NCBI RefSeq assembly: GCF_013378075.1
Contig: NZ_CP051131.1
Coordinates: forward strand, 620,001-684,000
From: Parasphingopyxis algicola
Lineage (GTDB): Bacteria > Pseudomonadota > Alphaproteobacteria > Sphingomonadales > Sphingomonadaceae
Length of the DNA: 64,000 nt
Direction of reading: 5' to 3'
Positions within the stretch are counted from its first letter, which is position 1, and every line of letters starts with the position of its first letter. The notes under the pieces are model-generated. The model worked only from the letters and a program-made list of their open reading frames with translations. It ran no database searches and had not been told where the DNA came from. Below are positions 38,985-49,437 of the stretch, piece after piece. The position numbers and the translations under genes are program-made.

Positions 38985-41630
38985 ATGACATCGACCAACG
39001 ACATCCGCCGCTCCTTCCTCGAATTTTTCGCGGATGAAGGCCATGCCCAGGTGCCCTCGGCGCCGCTCGTCCCGCACAACGATCCGACGCTGATGTTCGT
39101 CAATGCCGGCATGGTGCCGTTCAAGAATGTCTTCACCGGGCTCGAGACGCGCGACTATTCGACCGCAACCAGCTCGCAGAAATGCGTCCGCGCCGGCGGC
39201 AAGCACAACGATCTCGACAATGTCGGCTATACCGCGCGCCACCACACCTTTTTCGAGATGCTCGGCAATTTCTCGTTCGGCGATTATTTCAAGGAGCGCG
39301 CGATCGAGCTCGCCTGGAACCTGCTCACGAGGGAATGGGGTCTCGATCCCGAGCGGCTGACCGCGACCGTCTATCATGACGACGATCAGGCGTTCGACCT
39401 GTGGCGCAGGATTTCGGGGCTGCCCGAAAGCCGGATCGTCCGGATCGCGACCGCCGACAATTTCTGGTCGATGGGCGATACCGGTCCGTGCGGCCCGTGC
39501 AGCGAGATCTTCTACGATCATGGCGATCATATTCCGGGCGGCCCGCCGGGCTCGCCCGACGAGGACGGCGACCGGTTCGTCGAGATCTGGAACCTCGTCT
39601 TCATGCAGTATGACCAGCGCGAGGAGGGGCGGATCGACCTGCCGAGCCCTTCGATCGACACGGGCATGGGGCTCGAGCGGATCGCCGCTGTGCTGCAGGG
39701 CACGCACGACAATTACGAGATCGACCTGTTCAAGGCGCTGATCGCCGAAAGCGCGGAGCTCACCGGGACGTCGCCGGAGGGCGATACCGCCGCCTCGCAC
39801 CGGGTGATCGCCGATCATCTGCGCAGCGCGAGCTTCCTGATCGCCGACGGCGTGCTACCGGCCAATGAGGGCCGCGGCTATGTGCTCCGCCGGATCATGC
39901 GCCGCGCGATGCGTCATGCGCACATTCTCGGCGCCAAGGAACCGTTGATGCACCGGCTCGTGCCGGGGCTCGTCGCCGAGATGGGCGGCGCCTTTCCCGA
40001 ACTCGTCCGCGCGCAGCCCCTGGTCGAGGAAACGCTCAACCATGAGGAAATCCGCTTTCGCCGGACGCTCGCCAACGGCCTCAAGCTGCTCGACGAGGCC
40101 GTGACGGACATGAACGAGGGCGACGTCCTGGCCGGCGAGACCGCGTTCAAGCTTTATGACACCTACGGCTTTCCCTATGACCTGACCGAGGATGCGCTGC
40201 GCAGCCGGGGTCTCGGCATCGACCGGGCGGGCTTCGACGAAGCGATGGCCGAACAGAAAGCCGCCGCGCGCGCCGCCTGGAAAGGGTCTGGGGAGGCGGC
40301 GTCGGATACGCTGTGGTTCGATCTTGCCGAGGAGCATGGCGGAACGGAATTCATCGGCTACACGACCGATGAAGGCGAAGGGCAGGTCGTCGCCATCGTG
40401 AGGGACGGCGAAACCGTCGAGCAGGCAGCCACGGGCGACAGCGTGATCGTGTTGACCAACCAGACGCCCTTCTATGCCGAAAGCGGCGGCCAGATGGGCG
40501 ATACGGGCACGGTGAGCGACGAAAGCGGGCTTTCCGCCACGGTTGGCGACACCTCGAAACCGCTCGGACGTCTCCACGCGCATCACGTGACGATCGATAT
40601 GGGCGAGATCGCCGTCGGACAGGTCGTCACGCTCGCCATCGACGCCGAACGCCGCGCGCGTCTCCGCGCCAATCACAGTGCGACCCATCTCATGCATGCG
40701 GCGCTGCGCAACCGGCTCGGCGAGCATGTGACGCAGAAGGGCAGCCTCGTCGCGGAAGACCGGCTGCGCTTCGATTTCTCGCATCCCAAGGCGGTGACGG
40801 CCGAGGAGGTCGCCACGATCGAGGCCGATGTGAACGCGCAGATCCGCGACAATGCCGATGTCGTCACCCGGCTGATGACGCCCGACGAAGCTGTCGAAGC
40901 CGGCGCGCTCGCGCTGTTCGGCGAGAAATATGGCGACGAGGTCCGCGTGCTGTCGATGGGCCGCAACGGCCCGGCCGACTATTCGGTCGAACTGTGCGGC
41001 GGCACCCATGTGTCGGCGCTCGGCGATATCGGGCTGTTCGTCATCGTCTCCGAAAGCGCGGTATCGGCCGGTGTCCGCCGGATCGAGGCGTTGACCGGCG
41101 AGGCCGCGCGGCTCTGGTATCGCGACCGCGAGGCCAAGCTGGCGAGCGCGGCGGACGCTCTGAAAACCAGCGCCGACGAACTGCCGGGCCGCGTCGCCGC
41201 GCTGGTCGACGAGCGCAAGCGGCTCGAAAAGGAACTTGCCGACGCCAAGAAGACGCTGGCGATGGGCGGCGGCAATGCGAGCGGTCCGAAGGCGGAGACG
41301 ATCGCGGACACGCGGTTTCTCGGCCAGATCGTCGAGGGGCTCGATCCCAAATCGCTGCGCGGGCTGATCGACGAGGCCAAGGCGAGTCTCGGCTCGGGCA
41401 TCGCCGCGATCGTCGCCGTCAATGACGGCCGGGCGAGCGTGGCGGTGGGCATGACCGACGATCTGGCCGGCGACAGGGATTCGGTGGCGCTGGTGCGGAC
41501 GGCTGTCGAGGCGCTGGGCGGCGAGGGCGGCGGCGGGCGGCCCGACATGGCACAGGGTGGCGGGCCCGATGGCGACAAGGCCGAGGCGGCGCTGACCGCG
41601 ATCCGAGAGGCGATCGCCGCCGGAGTCTAG
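38985..41630 (+). CDS. alaS: Alanyl-tRNA synthetase
   Basis: The protein has 881 residues. The class II aminoacylation domain begins [16 protein letters not shown] with [19 protein letters not shown]. The editing domain carries zinc-binding [13 protein letters not shown] and [17 protein letters not shown]-terminal coiled coil and C-Ala domain ([14 protein letters not shown], ending [12 protein letters not shown]) complete the standard architecture. The ATG at 38985 gives the usual MTSTNDIRR start, and an ATG three codons upstream is possible. No evident Shine-Dalgarno is seen. The stop is seven bases from the end of the convergent antiporter gene. Confidence 0.97.
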   Translation: MTSTNDIRRSFLEFFADEGHAQVPSAPLVPHNDPTLMFVNAGMVPFKNVFTGLETRDYSTATSSQKCVRAGGKHNDLDNVGYTARHHTFFEMLGNFSFGDYFKERAIELAWNLLTREWGLDPERLTATVYHDDDQAFDLWRRISGLPESRIVRIATADNFWSMGDTGPCGPCSEIFYDHGDHIPGGPPGSPDEDGDRFVEIWNLVFMQYDQREEGRIDLPSPSIDTGMGLERIAAVLQGTHDNYEIDLFKALIAESAELTGTSPEGDTAASHRVIADHLRSASFLIADGVLPANEGRGYVLRRIMRRAMRHAHILGAKEPLMHRLVPGLVAEMGGAFPELVRAQPLVEETLNHEEIRFRRTLANGLKLLDEAVTDMNEGDVLAGETAFKLYDTYGFPYDLTEDALRSRGLGIDRAGFDEAMAEQKAAARAAWKGSGEAASDTLWFDLAEEHGGTEFIGYTTDEGEGQVVAIVRDGETVEQAATGDSVIVLTNQTPFYAESGGQMGDTGTVSDESGLSATVGDTSKPLGRLHAHHVTIDMGEIAVGQVVTLAIDAERRARLRANHSATHLMHAALRNRLGEHVTQKGSLVAEDRLRFDFSHPKAVTAEEVATIEADVNAQIRDNADVVTRLMTPDEAVEAGALALFGEKYGDEVRVLSMGRNGPADYSVELCGGTHVSALGDIGLFVIVSESAVSAGVRRIEALTGEAARLWYRDREAKLASAADALKTSADELPGRVAALVDERKRLEKELADAKKTLAMGGGNASGPKAETIADTRFLGQIVEGLDPKSLRGLIDEAKASLGSGIAAIVAVNDGRASVAVGMTDDLAGDRDSVALVRTAVEALGGEGGGGRPDMAQGGGPDGDKAEAALTAIREAIAAGV

Positions 41631-41637
41631 CCGGGTC

Positions 41638-43410
41638 TCAGGACTTGCGCAGTTTCTCGCGCGGCAGTTCGGGCAGGCTTTCGAGTTCGCCCATTTCCAT
41701 GATCGCCTCCCTCAGTTTCGCGCGCTTTTCATGGACCGAGGCGATGACCGGCCCCATCGCCACGCCGATATCGACGAGCACCGCTTCGGAGAGTTGCAAC
41801 GAGGATTCGACCGTTTCGGGGACGGCGTCGGTGGCCCCCGCGCGGTACAGTTCGGCGGCGTGATCGGGATCGCGCGCCCGCGCGACGATGGTGAGGTCGG
41901 GATGCGCCTCGCGGACCCGCTTGGTCAGCTGCACGAGGCTCACCGGATCGTCCATTGTCAGGATCAGAGCGCTGACCCGTTCGAGATCGAGATTTTCGAG
42001 CAGCTGCGGGCGGGCGACATCGCCGAAGATCGTCGGGAAGCCGTCGCGGCGGCCCCGCGCCACGGCATCGATGTTCGAATCGACGGCGACGAAGGGCTGG
42101 TCATGCTCGCGCATCATCTCGGCGACGAGCCGGCCGACCCTTCCGAAACCGACGATGATCGCGCGGTCCTCGCCCTCGGCCGCCTCGCCGGACAGGTCGA
42201 CAGGGGTTTCACGCAGCTCGACGCGCCGCGCCGCGACCCGGCCCGCGCGTGCCAAAAGCGGCGTTATGGTGAGACCGATCGCCGTTACCGTCTGCCAGAA
42301 AGCGGCGGTCGACGGCTGGATCAATGCAGCCTGCAGCGCGGCCGCGAGCACGATCAGGGTGGTTTCCGAAGGCGATGCCATCAGCAGGCCGGCCTCGGCC
42401 GCGGTGGCGCGGCGCGCACCGGAAAAACGGAGCAACAGTCCGATCACTACCGTCTTGACGACCACGACGCCGACTACGGCCAGCAGCAGCGACGACCAGT
42501 TTTCGAGAACGACGGGCAAATCGACGCTCATTCCCACCGTGATGAGGAAAACGCCGAGCGCCAGCCCCTTGAAGGGTTCGACGATCACCTCGACTTCGCG
42601 GTGATACTCGGTCTCTGCGATAACCAGACCGGCAACCAGCGCGCCGACGATCGGCGACAGCCCGACCGCGGTCGTGGCGAGGCTCGCCAGGATGACGACG
42701 AGCAGACAAGCGGCCAGGAAGACTTCGGGCGTCTTGGTCCGCGCGGCCTGGGCGAAGAGCCGCGGGAGCAACAGGCGCCCGCCGACCAGCATTGCCAGAA
42801 CGGTGGCGACGCTCAGCAGCAGCGTCCAGCCCAGCGCCGCCAGCCCGGCATCCTGCGCCATGGGCCCCATCGCCGCGAGGAAGAAAATGATCGGGACGAT
42901 CGCGACATCCTGGAACAGCAGGATACCGAGCGCCGCCTTGCCAACCGGCGTTTTCGTCCCCGACATCGGGAGCACGAGCGCGGTCGAGGAGAGTGCGAGC
43001 GCGAGCCCGAGCCCCAGCGCGCCGATTGGGCTCTGCCCCAGCGCGACGAGCGCGCCGCCGATCAGCAGGCCGCAAGCGATCAACTGGCCGGCCCCGACCC
43101 CGAACACCATGCCGCGCATCGCCCAGAGGCGTTTGAAGGAAAGTTCGAGCCCGATCGAGAACAGCAGCAACACGATGCCGAATTCGGCGAAGGGTTCTAT
43201 CGCCTCGCGGTCGGATATCGTGACATGGACGAGCCAGGGCGCGCGGTCGGTCAGCGAGCCAAGGCCCGAGGGCCCGACGAGCAGCCCGACCAGAATGAAA
43301 CCGATGACCGGCGTGATCCGGAACCGCGCGAACAGCGGGATGACGATGCCCGCCGCGCCCAGAATGACGAGCGCGTTGCCGAACGCTTCCGATTCGATTG
43401 CGTGGATCAT
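41638..43410 (-). CDS. Kef-type/CPA2 monovalent cation:proton antiporter with TrkA-N domain
   Basis: The protein has 590 residues. About twelve hydrophobic segments span residues 10-385, including VIGFILVGLLVGPSGLGSL and GIVLLLFSIGLELSFKRLW, as in the Na/H exchanger fold of CPA2 proteins. A cytoplasmic TrkA-N nucleotide-binding domain follows from about 410, with AIIVGFGRVGRLVAEMM. The tail is a short regulatory region. Related proteins export K+ (KefB/KefC) or exchange cations for protons; the exact ion is not readable. It is convergent with alaS and downstream of icd. Confidence 0.9.
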   Translation of the reverse strand: MIHAIESEAFGNALVILGAAGIVIPLFARFRITPVIGFILVGLLVGPSGLGSLTDRAPWLVHVTISDREAIEPFAEFGIVLLLFSIGLELSFKRLWAMRGMVFGVGAGQLIACGLLIGGALVALGQSPIGALGLGLALALSSTALVLPMSGTKTPVGKAALGILLFQDVAIVPIIFFLAAMGPMAQDAGLAALGWTLLLSVATVLAMLVGGRLLLPRLFAQAARTKTPEVFLAACLLVVILASLATTAVGLSPIVGALVAGLVIAETEYHREVEVIVEPFKGLALGVFLITVGMSVDLPVVLENWSSLLLAVVGVVVVKTVVIGLLLRFSGARRATAAEAGLLMASPSETTLIVLAAALQAALIQPSTAAFWQTVTAIGLTITPLLARAGRVAARRVELRETPVDLSGEAAEGEDRAIIVGFGRVGRLVAEMMREHDQPFVAVDSNIDAVARGRRDGFPTIFGDVARPQLLENLDLERVSALILTMDDPVSLVQLTKRVREAHPDLTIVARARDPDHAAELYRAGATDAVPETVESSLQLSEAVLVDIGVAMGPVIASVHEKRAKLREAIMEMGELESLPELPREKLRKS

Positions 43411-43469
43411 GCGAAGCTTAGTGCCGCTCCGCCGTCAACTTGTCACCGGATTATCGGCGAGCCTTCATC

Positions 43470-44690
43470 CTACCACTCGTCCATCGCGGCTTCGAGATTG
43501 ACCCGGATCGCCTCGAAAAACTGCTCGCTGGTCATCCAGGCCTGGTCGGGACCGATCAGGATCGCGAGATCCTTGGTCATCTGCCCGTTCTCGACCGTTT
43601 CGACGCACACCCGTTCGAGCGTTTCGGCGAAGCGCGTCACGTCCGGCGTTTCGTCGAACTTGCCGCGGTAGATGAGCCCGCGCGTCCAGGCGAAGATCGA
43701 GGCGATCGGATTGGTCGAAGTCGCCTTGCCCTGCTCGTGCATCCGATAGTGGCGGGTGACCGTGCCGTGCGCCGCCTCGGCTTCGACCGTCTTGCCGTCC
43801 GGCGTCATCAGCACCGAGGTCATCAGGCCGAGCGAGCCGAAGCCCTGCGCGACCGTATCGGACTGCACGTCGCCGTCATAATTCTTGCAGGCCCAGACGA
43901 ACTTGCCCGACCATTTGAGCGCGGAGGCCACCATGTCGTCGATCAGGCGGTGCTCATATTCGATGCCCGCCTTGTCGAACTGCTCCTTGAACTCGGCCTC
44001 GAACACCTCCTCGAACAGGTCTTTGAAGCGGCCATCATATTTCTTCATGATGGTGTTCTTGGTCGAGAGATAGACCGGCCAGGCGCGTTGCAGGCCGTAA
44101 TTCATGCTGGCGCGCGCGAAATCGCGGATGCTGTCGTCGAGATTGTACATCGCCATGGCGACGCCGGGGGAGGGGAAGTTGAACACTTCCTCGTCCATCA
44201 CCGTCCCGTCATCGCCCTCGAACACGAGGCGCAGCTTGCCCGGGCCGGGGACCAGCATGTCGGTCGCGCGATATTGGTCGCCGAACGCATGGCGGCCGAT
44301 CACGATGGGATCGGTCCATCCGGGCACGAGCCGCGGGACGTTTTCGATCACGATCGGTTCGCGGAAAACGACGCCGCCCAATATGTTGCGGATCGTGCCA
44401 TTGGGCGATTTCCACATCCGCTTGAGATCGAATTCCTCGACCCGCGCCTCGTCCGGCGTGATCGTCGCGCATTTGACGCCCACGCCATGTTCCTTGATCG
44501 CATTGGCGGCATCGACCGTGATCCGGTCGTCGGTTTCATCGCGCTTCTGGATGGAAAGATCGTAATAATGCAGGTCGACATCCAGATAGGGCAGGATCAG
44601 GCGTTCCCGAATCCATTCCCAGATAATCCGGGTCATCTCGTCGCCATCGATTTCGATGACGGGATTTTTCACCTTGATCTTCGTTGCCAT
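43470..44690 (-). CDS. icd: Isocitrate dehydrogenase (NADP+), homodimeric type
   Basis: The protein has 406 residues. It decarboxylates isocitrate to 2-oxoglutarate in the TCA cycle. The start ([20 protein letters not shown]) and the blocks [25 protein letters not shown]-like [13 protein letters not shown], and [20 protein letters not shown] identify the eukaryote-like dimeric NADP enzyme common in alphaproteobacteria, distinct from the E. coli type. Metal-binding aspartates lie in [12 protein letters not shown]. The 190-base divergent gap to psd contains a clear hairpin. Confidence 0.96.
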   Translation of the reverse strand: MATKIKVKNPVIEIDGDEMTRIIWEWIRERLILPYLDVDLHYYDLSIQKRDETDDRITVDAANAIKEHGVGVKCATITPDEARVEEFDLKRMWKSPNGTIRNILGGVVFREPIVIENVPRLVPGWTDPIVIGRHAFGDQYRATDMLVPGPGKLRLVFEGDDGTVMDEEVFNFPSPGVAMAMYNLDDSIRDFARASMNYGLQRAWPVYLSTKNTIMKKYDGRFKDLFEEVFEAEFKEQFDKAGIEYEHRLIDDMVASALKWSGKFVWACKNYDGDVQSDTVAQGFGSLGLMTSVLMTPDGKTVEAEAAHGTVTRHYRMHEQGKATSTNPIASIFAWTRGLIYRGKFDETPDVTRFAETLERVCVETVENGQMTKDLAILIGPDQAWMTSEQFFEAIRVNLEAAMDEW

Positions 44691-44754
44691 GCGCAGTGTC
44701 GCTTTCCAGATGGGGAGTTTCGAGAATTTGGGTCGGTTCAGGGGCTGGACCTAG

Positions 44755-44779
44755 GGATCACGCAGCGTTTGTGTGATCC
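44755..44779. other. Hairpin in the icd-psd divergent region
   Basis: GGATCAC (44755-44761) and GTGATCC (44773-44779) form a perfect seven-base inverted repeat around an eleven-base spacer. It is bracketed by two CCTAGG palindromes. It is about 65 bases upstream of the icd start and 100 upstream of psd, so it could be an operator for either gene. No known regulator motif was recognised. Confidence 0.45.
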
Positions 44780-44880
44780 ATAAGCCGTGACCCTAGGGCT
44801 CAACGCCCGCGCAATCAACCGGGTGGACGCGGGAAAATGCAGCGATTGTCACCCCGGATAGCCGACTGTATCAAGCGCGC

Positions 44881-45615
44881 ATGACAGAGCTTCAAAAGCC
44901 GCCCGGCGACGATCGCAACGTGCGCTGGCAATGGCCGCCCATCCATCCCGAAGGCTACAAGTATCTGGCGATCTCCTCGGCGGCCGCCATCGTTTTTCTG
45001 TGGTTGGGCTGGGACATCATCGCCTGGCCGATCATCGGCCTCACCATCTGGATCGCGTCCTTCTTCCGCGATCCGGAACGCGTCACGCCGACGGACGAGG
45101 GCCTGATCATCGCGCCGGCGGACGGGCTGATCACGCTGATCCGCGATGTCCCGCCGCCGCCCGAAATGGCCGGGCCGGACGCGCTGGGCGACGAATTGAT
45201 GTGCCGCGTATCGATCTTCATGAGCGTGTTCGACGTCCATATCAATCGCGCCCCGATGGGCGGCACCATCAAGGAGGTCGTCTATATCTCGGGCAAGTTC
45301 GTGAACGCCGATCTCGACAAGGCGAGCGAGGACAATGAGCGCCAGCATATCCTGCTCGAAACCCGCGACGGCCAGCGGGTCGGCTTCACCCAGATCGCCG
45401 GGCTTGTCGCGCGCCGCATCGTGCCGTTCGTGAAACCCGGCGACATGGTCGTGGCCGGCCAGCGGGTCGGGCTGATCCGCTTCGGCAGCCGGGTCGACGT
45501 CTACCTGCCCGCGGGCACCGCGCCGCGCGTCGCACTCGGCCAGAAAACCGTCGCCGGCGAGACGATCATCGCGAAGATCGGCGACGATGCGCGCGCCTTC
45601 GGCGTGACCCAATGA
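44881..45615 (+). CDS. psd: Phosphatidylserine decarboxylase proenzyme
   Basis: The protein has 244 residues, the short alphaproteobacterial form. It decarboxylates phosphatidylserine to phosphatidylethanolamine at the inner membrane. A membrane segment lies at about 28-55 ([20 protein letters not shown]). The proenzyme self-cleaves to create a pyruvoyl group; the expected site is Gly202-Ser203 in [15 protein letters not shown]. Other conserved blocks are [11 protein letters not shown] and [18 protein letters not shown]. It overlaps pssA by four bases (ATGA), so the two steps of PE synthesis are translationally coupled. Confidence 0.95.
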   Translation: MTELQKPPGDDRNVRWQWPPIHPEGYKYLAISSAAAIVFLWLGWDIIAWPIIGLTIWIASFFRDPERVTPTDEGLIIAPADGLITLIRDVPPPPEMAGPDALGDELMCRVSIFMSVFDVHINRAPMGGTIKEVVYISGKFVNADLDKASEDNERQHILLETRDGQRVGFTQIAGLVARRIVPFVKPGDMVVAGQRVGLIRFGSRVDVYLPAGTAPRVALGQKTVAGETIIAKIGDDARAFGVTQ

Positions 45616-46397
45616 AGCGCGGTCGCTTGAAACGGCCGATGCGCGGCATTCCGGCGCGCGCGATCATCCCCAACGCGATCACCGTGCTGGCGCTGTGCAT
45701 GGGGCTGAGTGCCGTGCGCTTCGCGCTGGCGGGCCAATGGGAAACCGCGCTGACCTTTATCGTCATCGCCGGCGTGCTGGACGGGTTCGACGGGCGGGTG
45801 GCGCGGCTGCTCAATGGACAGACGCGGTTCGGCGCCGAACTCGATTCGCTGTCCGACGTCATCGCCTTCGGCGTCGCGCCCAGCCTCGTCGTCTATCTCT
45901 GGTCGCTCGAAACCATGCCGCGCTATGGCTGGATCTTCGCCCTGGCCTTTGCGGCGGCCTGCGCGCTCCGGCTGGCGCGTTTCAACGCCAGCATCGACGA
46001 GGACGAGCAGCCGCACAAATCGGCCGGATTCCTGACCGGCGTGCCGGCGCCGACCGCTGCGGGACTGCTGATGTTCCCGATCTTCCTGTGGCTGGTGACG
46101 CACGAGCCGCTGTTCCGCGATTTCTATGTGGTTGCGCCCTGGGCCGCGCTGATCGCCTTTCTGATGGTCTCCAACGTCGCGACCTTCAGCTGGTCCTCGA
46201 TCCGCCTGAAGCGGGGCATGCGGTTCGGTGCGCTGGCGGGCATAGCGGGCATGATCGCGGCGATCGTCACCATACCCTGGATCGCCTTTTCGGCGCTGGC
46301 CGTCGCCTATCTGATCAGCATTCCGTTCAGCATCGCGAGCTATGCAAAGGTCAGGCGGCAGCGCGGGCCGGACGAACCGTCACCGGACGCAGCGTAG
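45612..46397 (+). CDS. pssA: CDP-diacylglycerol-serine O-phosphatidyltransferase
   Basis: The protein has 261 residues. It makes phosphatidylserine from CDP-diacylglycerol and serine, which Psd then decarboxylates. The CDP-alcohol phosphatidyltransferase signature D-G-x2-A-R-x8-G-x3-D-x3-D fits residues 60-82 ([20 protein letters not shown] plus LSD). About seven hydrophobic helices surround it. The C-terminus is basic. cdsA, which supplies CDP-diacylglycerol, lies 4.4 kb downstream. The 3' end overlaps a small antisense gene. Confidence 0.94.
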   Translation: MKRGRLKRPMRGIPARAIIPNAITVLALCMGLSAVRFALAGQWETALTFIVIAGVLDGFDGRVARLLNGQTRFGAELDSLSDVIAFGVAPSLVVYLWSLETMPRYGWIFALAFAAACALRLARFNASIDEDEQPHKSAGFLTGVPAPTAAGLLMFPIFLWLVTHEPLFRDFYVVAPWAALIAFLMVSNVATFSWSSIRLKRGMRFGALAGIAGMIAAIVTIPWIAFSALAVAYLISIPFSIASYAKVRRQRGPDEPSPDAA

Positions 46398-46572
46398 CCG
46401 TCCGTACCGGACGGAGGCGGGCAGGGCGCAGGCCTCGTACATCCGATGTCGCCGGTGTGCCGCGCAGCGCGCCGATAATCGCCGTCCAGTTCTGCTGGAG
46501 CGTCAGGATGATGACCGCCAGCGGGGCGACCAGCGCGAAAACGAAAAACACAGCGGCGGCAATTTCGACCAT
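46351..46572 (-). CDS. Small single-pass membrane protein of unknown function
   Basis: The predicted protein has 73 residues from the ATG at 46572, which has GAGG eight bases upstream. Residues 3-25 form one hydrophobic helix (IAAAVFFVFALVAPLAVIIL). The remaining half is strongly basic and arginine-rich ([19 protein letters not shown]). The 3' end overlaps pssA by 47 bases on the opposite strand. The good ribosome binding site and clean helix argue for a real gene. The part overlapping pssA may owe its composition to the other strand. No family was recognised. Confidence 0.55.
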   Translation of the reverse strand: MVEIAAAVFFVFALVAPLAVIILTLQQNWTAIIGALRGTPATSDVRGLRPARLRPVRTATLRPVTVRPARAAA

Positions 46573-46827
46573 TTCCAGTTCCTCAAATACGCATAGTTCA
46601 TCGCCATCTTCACGTTTCCGCTCGGCGTGACGATTACTCCCGATCCGGAATGTTCGCCTTGTGTTCCTGCTTCTATGTTCCGGAATTGTTCTCGTCAAGT
46701 GCGGGGTTGCATTTTCTTCCCGCACCGCCTATCTGCGCGCCATTCCACATGGAAGGCGCACATACCGGTGTCGGAGCCGTGGCTCTGATTCTTGCTTTCC
46801 AGAGGTATAACCGGAAGGAGAAAGACT

Positions 46828-47586
46828 ATGGCGGACATTTCCGTCACCATGCAGCAATTGCTCGAGGTCGGAGCGCATTTCGGCCACCAGACCCATCGCT
46901 GGAACCCGAAGATGAAGCCGTATATCTTCGGCGATCGCAACGGGGTTCATATCATCGATCTGTCGCAGACCGTTCCGCTGTTCCAGCGGGCGCTCGATTT
47001 CGTCGGCCAGTCGGTCGCCTCGGGCGGCAAGATCCTGTTCGTCGGCACCAAGCGCCAGGCGCAGCAGCCGATCGCCGAGGCGGCGCGCTCGTGCGGCCAG
47101 CATTTCGTCAACCATCGCTGGCTCGGCGGCATGCTGACCAACTGGAAGACGATTTCGAACTCGATCAAGCGCTTCAAGAATCTCGAGGAACAGCTTTCGG
47201 GCGACGCTTCGGGCTTCACCAAGAAGGAAGTCCTGCAGCTGACGCGCGAGCGCGACAAGCTGGAGCTGTCGCTCGGCGGCATCCGCGACATGGGCGGCCT
47301 GCCGGACGTGATGTTCGTCATCGACGCCAACAAGGAAGAGCTGGCGATCAAGGAAGCCAATGTGCTCGGTATCCCGGTCGTCGCGATCCTGGATTCGAAC
47401 GTCAGCCCGGACGGCATCGCCTTTCCGGTGCCGGCCAATGACGACGCCGCGCGCGCTATCCGGCTCTACTGCGAAGCGGTCGCTTCGGCAGCAGGTGCGG
47501 GTTCGCAGGCGGCGGCCGCCGCTTCGGGCGAGGATATCGGCGCCGCGGTCGAGCCGCCCGCCGAGCCGGCGATCGCCGAAGGATAA
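46828..47586 (+). CDS. rpsB: 30S ribosomal protein S2
   Basis: The protein has 252 residues, starting [20 protein letters not shown] after GGAAGGAG seven bases upstream; the ATG at 46792 adds unrelated residues. Family blocks are [35 protein letters not shown] and [14 protein letters not shown]. The C-terminus carries an Ala-rich extension ([18 protein letters not shown]). The 255-base upstream gap presumably holds the promoter and perhaps an S2-responsive leader; a GGAGCC/GGCTCT stem is seen near 46773-46786. tsf follows after two hairpins. Confidence 0.97.
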   Translation: MADISVTMQQLLEVGAHFGHQTHRWNPKMKPYIFGDRNGVHIIDLSQTVPLFQRALDFVGQSVASGGKILFVGTKRQAQQPIAEAARSCGQHFVNHRWLGGMLTNWKTISNSIKRFKNLEEQLSGDASGFTKKEVLQLTRERDKLELSLGGIRDMGGLPDVMFVIDANKEELAIKEANVLGIPVVAILDSNVSPDGIAFPVPANDDAARAIRLYCEAVASAAGAGSQAAAAASGEDIGAAVEPPAEPAIAEG

Positions 47587-47638
47587 GCGTCGCAATCGAC
47601 GCGTAGACGATCGCGCGCCGGGTCCGCAGCCCGGCGCG
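47587..47638 (+). other. Two GC-rich hairpins between rpsB and tsf
   Basis: Directly after the rpsB stop, GCGTCG-CAAT-CGACGC (47587-47602) forms a tight stem-loop. It is followed by CGCGCCGGG (47614-47622) pairing with CCCGGCGCG (47630-47638) around a seven-base loop. No T-tract follows, so a complete terminator is not evident. They may attenuate transcription or stabilise the upstream message to set the S2 to EF-Ts ratio. Confidence 0.6.
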
Positions 47639-47675
47639 TCGATAAACGAAAATTGCAAAAGACGAGGACGGACAG

Positions 47676-48599
47676 ATGGCCGATTTTTCTGCCAAGGACG
47701 TAAAGGAACTGCGCGAGCGCACCGGCGCCGGCATGATGGATTCGAAAAAGGCGCTGCAGGAAAATGGCGGCGACATGGAAGCGGCCGTCGACTGGCTGCG
47801 CACCAAGGGCCTTGCCGCCGCCGCCAAGAAAGCCGGCCGCACGGCCGCCGAAGGCCTGGTCGGTGTTGCCGTATCGGGCACGACCGGCGCGGCCGTCGAG
47901 ATCAATTCGGAGACCGACTTCGTCGCCAAGAACGAACAGTTCCAGGATTTCGTGGGCAAGGTCACCGAAATCGCACTCGGCGTCGATGCCGATCTCGACG
48001 CGCTGAAGGCCGCCGACTATCCGGGCGGCGGCACGGTCGAGGAAAAGCTGACCGCGAACATCGCGACGATCGGCGAAAATCAGAGCCTGCGCCGCGTCGG
48101 CAAGATCGGCGTCGATCGGGGCGTCGTCGTTTCCTATGTCCACAACGCCGCCGCGCCCGGCATGGGCAAGATCGGCGTGCTCGTCGCGCTCGAAAGCGAC
48201 GCGGGCGCCGACGTGCTCGAACCGCTCGGCAAGCAGCTCGCCATGCACATCGCCGCGGCTTCGCCGATGGCGTTGACCGGCGACGATCTCGATCCGGGCA
48301 CGATCGAGCGCGAACGCGCGATCGCCAAGGAAAAGGCGGCGGAATCGGGCAAGCCCGACAATATCGTCGAGAAGATGGTCGAAGGCTCGATCGCCAAGTA
48401 CCGCAAGGAAAACGCGCTGATGAGCCAGATCTTCGTCATGGACAACAAGACCAGGATCGAAGACGTCGTCGCCCAGGCCGGCAAGGAGGCCGGGACCGAC
48501 ATCACGCTGAAGGATTTCATCCGCTTCCAGCTCGGCGAAGGCATCGCGAAGAAGGAAGAGAATTTTGCCGAAGAAGTGGCCGCGGCGGTCGGCGCATAG
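47676..48599 (+). CDS. tsf: Translation elongation factor Ts
   Basis: The protein has 307 residues. EF-Ts exchanges GDP for GTP on EF-Tu. The N-terminal UBA-like helix ([20 protein letters not shown]), the core contact motif [17 protein letters not shown] and the C-terminal repeat ([11 protein letters not shown]-like [20 protein letters not shown]) are present. GAGGACGG precedes the ATG. The rpsB-tsf-pyrH-frr order is one of the most conserved in bacteria. A 13-base-pair perfect hairpin follows the stop. Confidence 0.97.
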   Translation: MADFSAKDVKELRERTGAGMMDSKKALQENGGDMEAAVDWLRTKGLAAAAKKAGRTAAEGLVGVAVSGTTGAAVEINSETDFVAKNEQFQDFVGKVTEIALGVDADLDALKAADYPGGGTVEEKLTANIATIGENQSLRRVGKIGVDRGVVVSYVHNAAAPGMGKIGVLVALESDAGADVLEPLGKQLAMHIAAASPMALTGDDLDPGTIERERAIAKEKAAESGKPDNIVEKMVEGSIAKYRKENALMSQIFVMDNKTRIEDVVAQAGKEAGTDITLKDFIRFQLGEGIAKKEENFAEEVAAAVGA

Positions 48600-48642
48600 C
48601 CGGGTTTCGCTAATCCACACCGTGGCAATCAAATGCTTGGCA

Positions 48643-48674
48643 GCGGCGCGCACCCCCACTAGGGTGCGCGCCGC
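48643..48674 (+). other. Perfect 13-bp hairpin between tsf and pyrH
   Basis: GCGGCGCGCACCC (48643-48655) and GGGTGCGCGCCGC (48662-48674) are exact reverse complements separated by the loop CCACTA. The stem is very GC-rich, but no T-run follows. It lies 44 bases after the tsf stop and 35 before the pyrH start. It could be a terminator working without a U-tract, an attenuator, or an RNA processing signal that separates ribosomal and envelope expression. Confidence 0.7.
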
Positions 48675-48708
48675 ATCCATATCACCCTTTTGAAAGACCG
48701 GTCCGGCG

Positions 48709-49437
48709 ATGTCCCGCCCGCACTATAACCGCATCCTCCTCAAACTGTCCGGCGAAGCGCTGATGGGCGACGGCCAGTTCGGCATCGACCCGGAAACCAC
48801 CGCGCGGCTCGCCCGCGAGGTGGCCGCGGCGAAGGAAGCGGGGCACGAACTCTGCCTCGTCGTCGGCGGCGGCAACATCTTTCGCGGGCTTGCGGCGGCC
48901 GCCAAGGGCTTCGACCGCACGAGCGCCGACTATATGGGTATGCTCGCCACGGTGATGAACGCGCTGGCCGTCCAGAACGCGCTCGAACAGATCGGCCAGG
49001 ACACGCGTGTCCTTTCGGCGATCCCGATGGATACGGTGTGCGAGCCCTATATCCGCCGCCGCGCGATGCGGCATATGGAGCGCGGCCGGATCGTCATCTT
49101 CGCGGCGGGCACCGGCAATCCCTATTTCACGACCGACACGGCCGCCGCGCTGCGCGCGGCCGAGATGGGCTGCGACGCGCTGTTCAAGGGGACGAGCGTC
49201 GACGGCGTCTACGATGCCGATCCCAAACAGGTCGAAGGCGCCAAGCGCTACGACACGCTCAGCTTCAACCGCGTCCTGTCCGACAATCTGAAGGTCATGG
49301 ATGCGGCCGCCGTCGCGCTGTGCCGCGACAACGATATACCGATCGTCGTGTTCAACATCCGCGAAAAGGGCAATCTCGCCAATGTCCTTTCGGGCGAGGG
49401 AACCGCGACGACCGTGCAACAAGAAGGAGATGCCTGA
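48709..49437 (+). CDS. pyrH: UMP kinase
   Basis: The protein has 242 residues. It phosphorylates UMP to UDP, feeding pyrimidine nucleotides and UDP-sugar precursors. Family blocks are [13 protein letters not shown] at the N-terminus, [27 protein letters not shown], and the late [15 protein letters not shown]. The length is standard. It begins a nine-gene stretch reaching fabZ in which all but one junction (rseP-bamA) overlaps. The frr start overlaps its stop (TGATG). Confidence 0.97.
   Translation: MSRPHYNRILLKLSGEALMGDGQFGIDPETTARLAREVAAAKEAGHELCLVVGGGNIFRGLAAAAKGFDRTSADYMGMLATVMNALAVQNALEQIGQDTRVLSAIPMDTVCEPYIRRRAMRHMERGRIVIFAAGTGNPYFTTDTAAALRAAEMGCDALFKGTSVDGVYDADPKQVEGAKRYDTLSFNRVLSDNLKVMDAAAVALCRDNDIPIVVFNIREKGNLANVLSGEGTATTVQQEGDA

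Noticed and set aside
41731-43671. 646-codon plus-strand frame opposite the CPA2 antiporter
   Set aside because: Glu/Asp/Arg-rich low-complexity translation antisense to an intact membrane protein; a shadow frame.
43440-44783. Long plus-strand open frame covering icd
   Set aside because: It lies opposite a convincing isocitrate dehydrogenase and shows no family motif.
46573-46827. Known rpsB leader RNA
   Set aside because: A small GGAGCC/GGCTCT stem is present, but I could not match a specific S2-binding leader structure; a covariance-model search would be needed.
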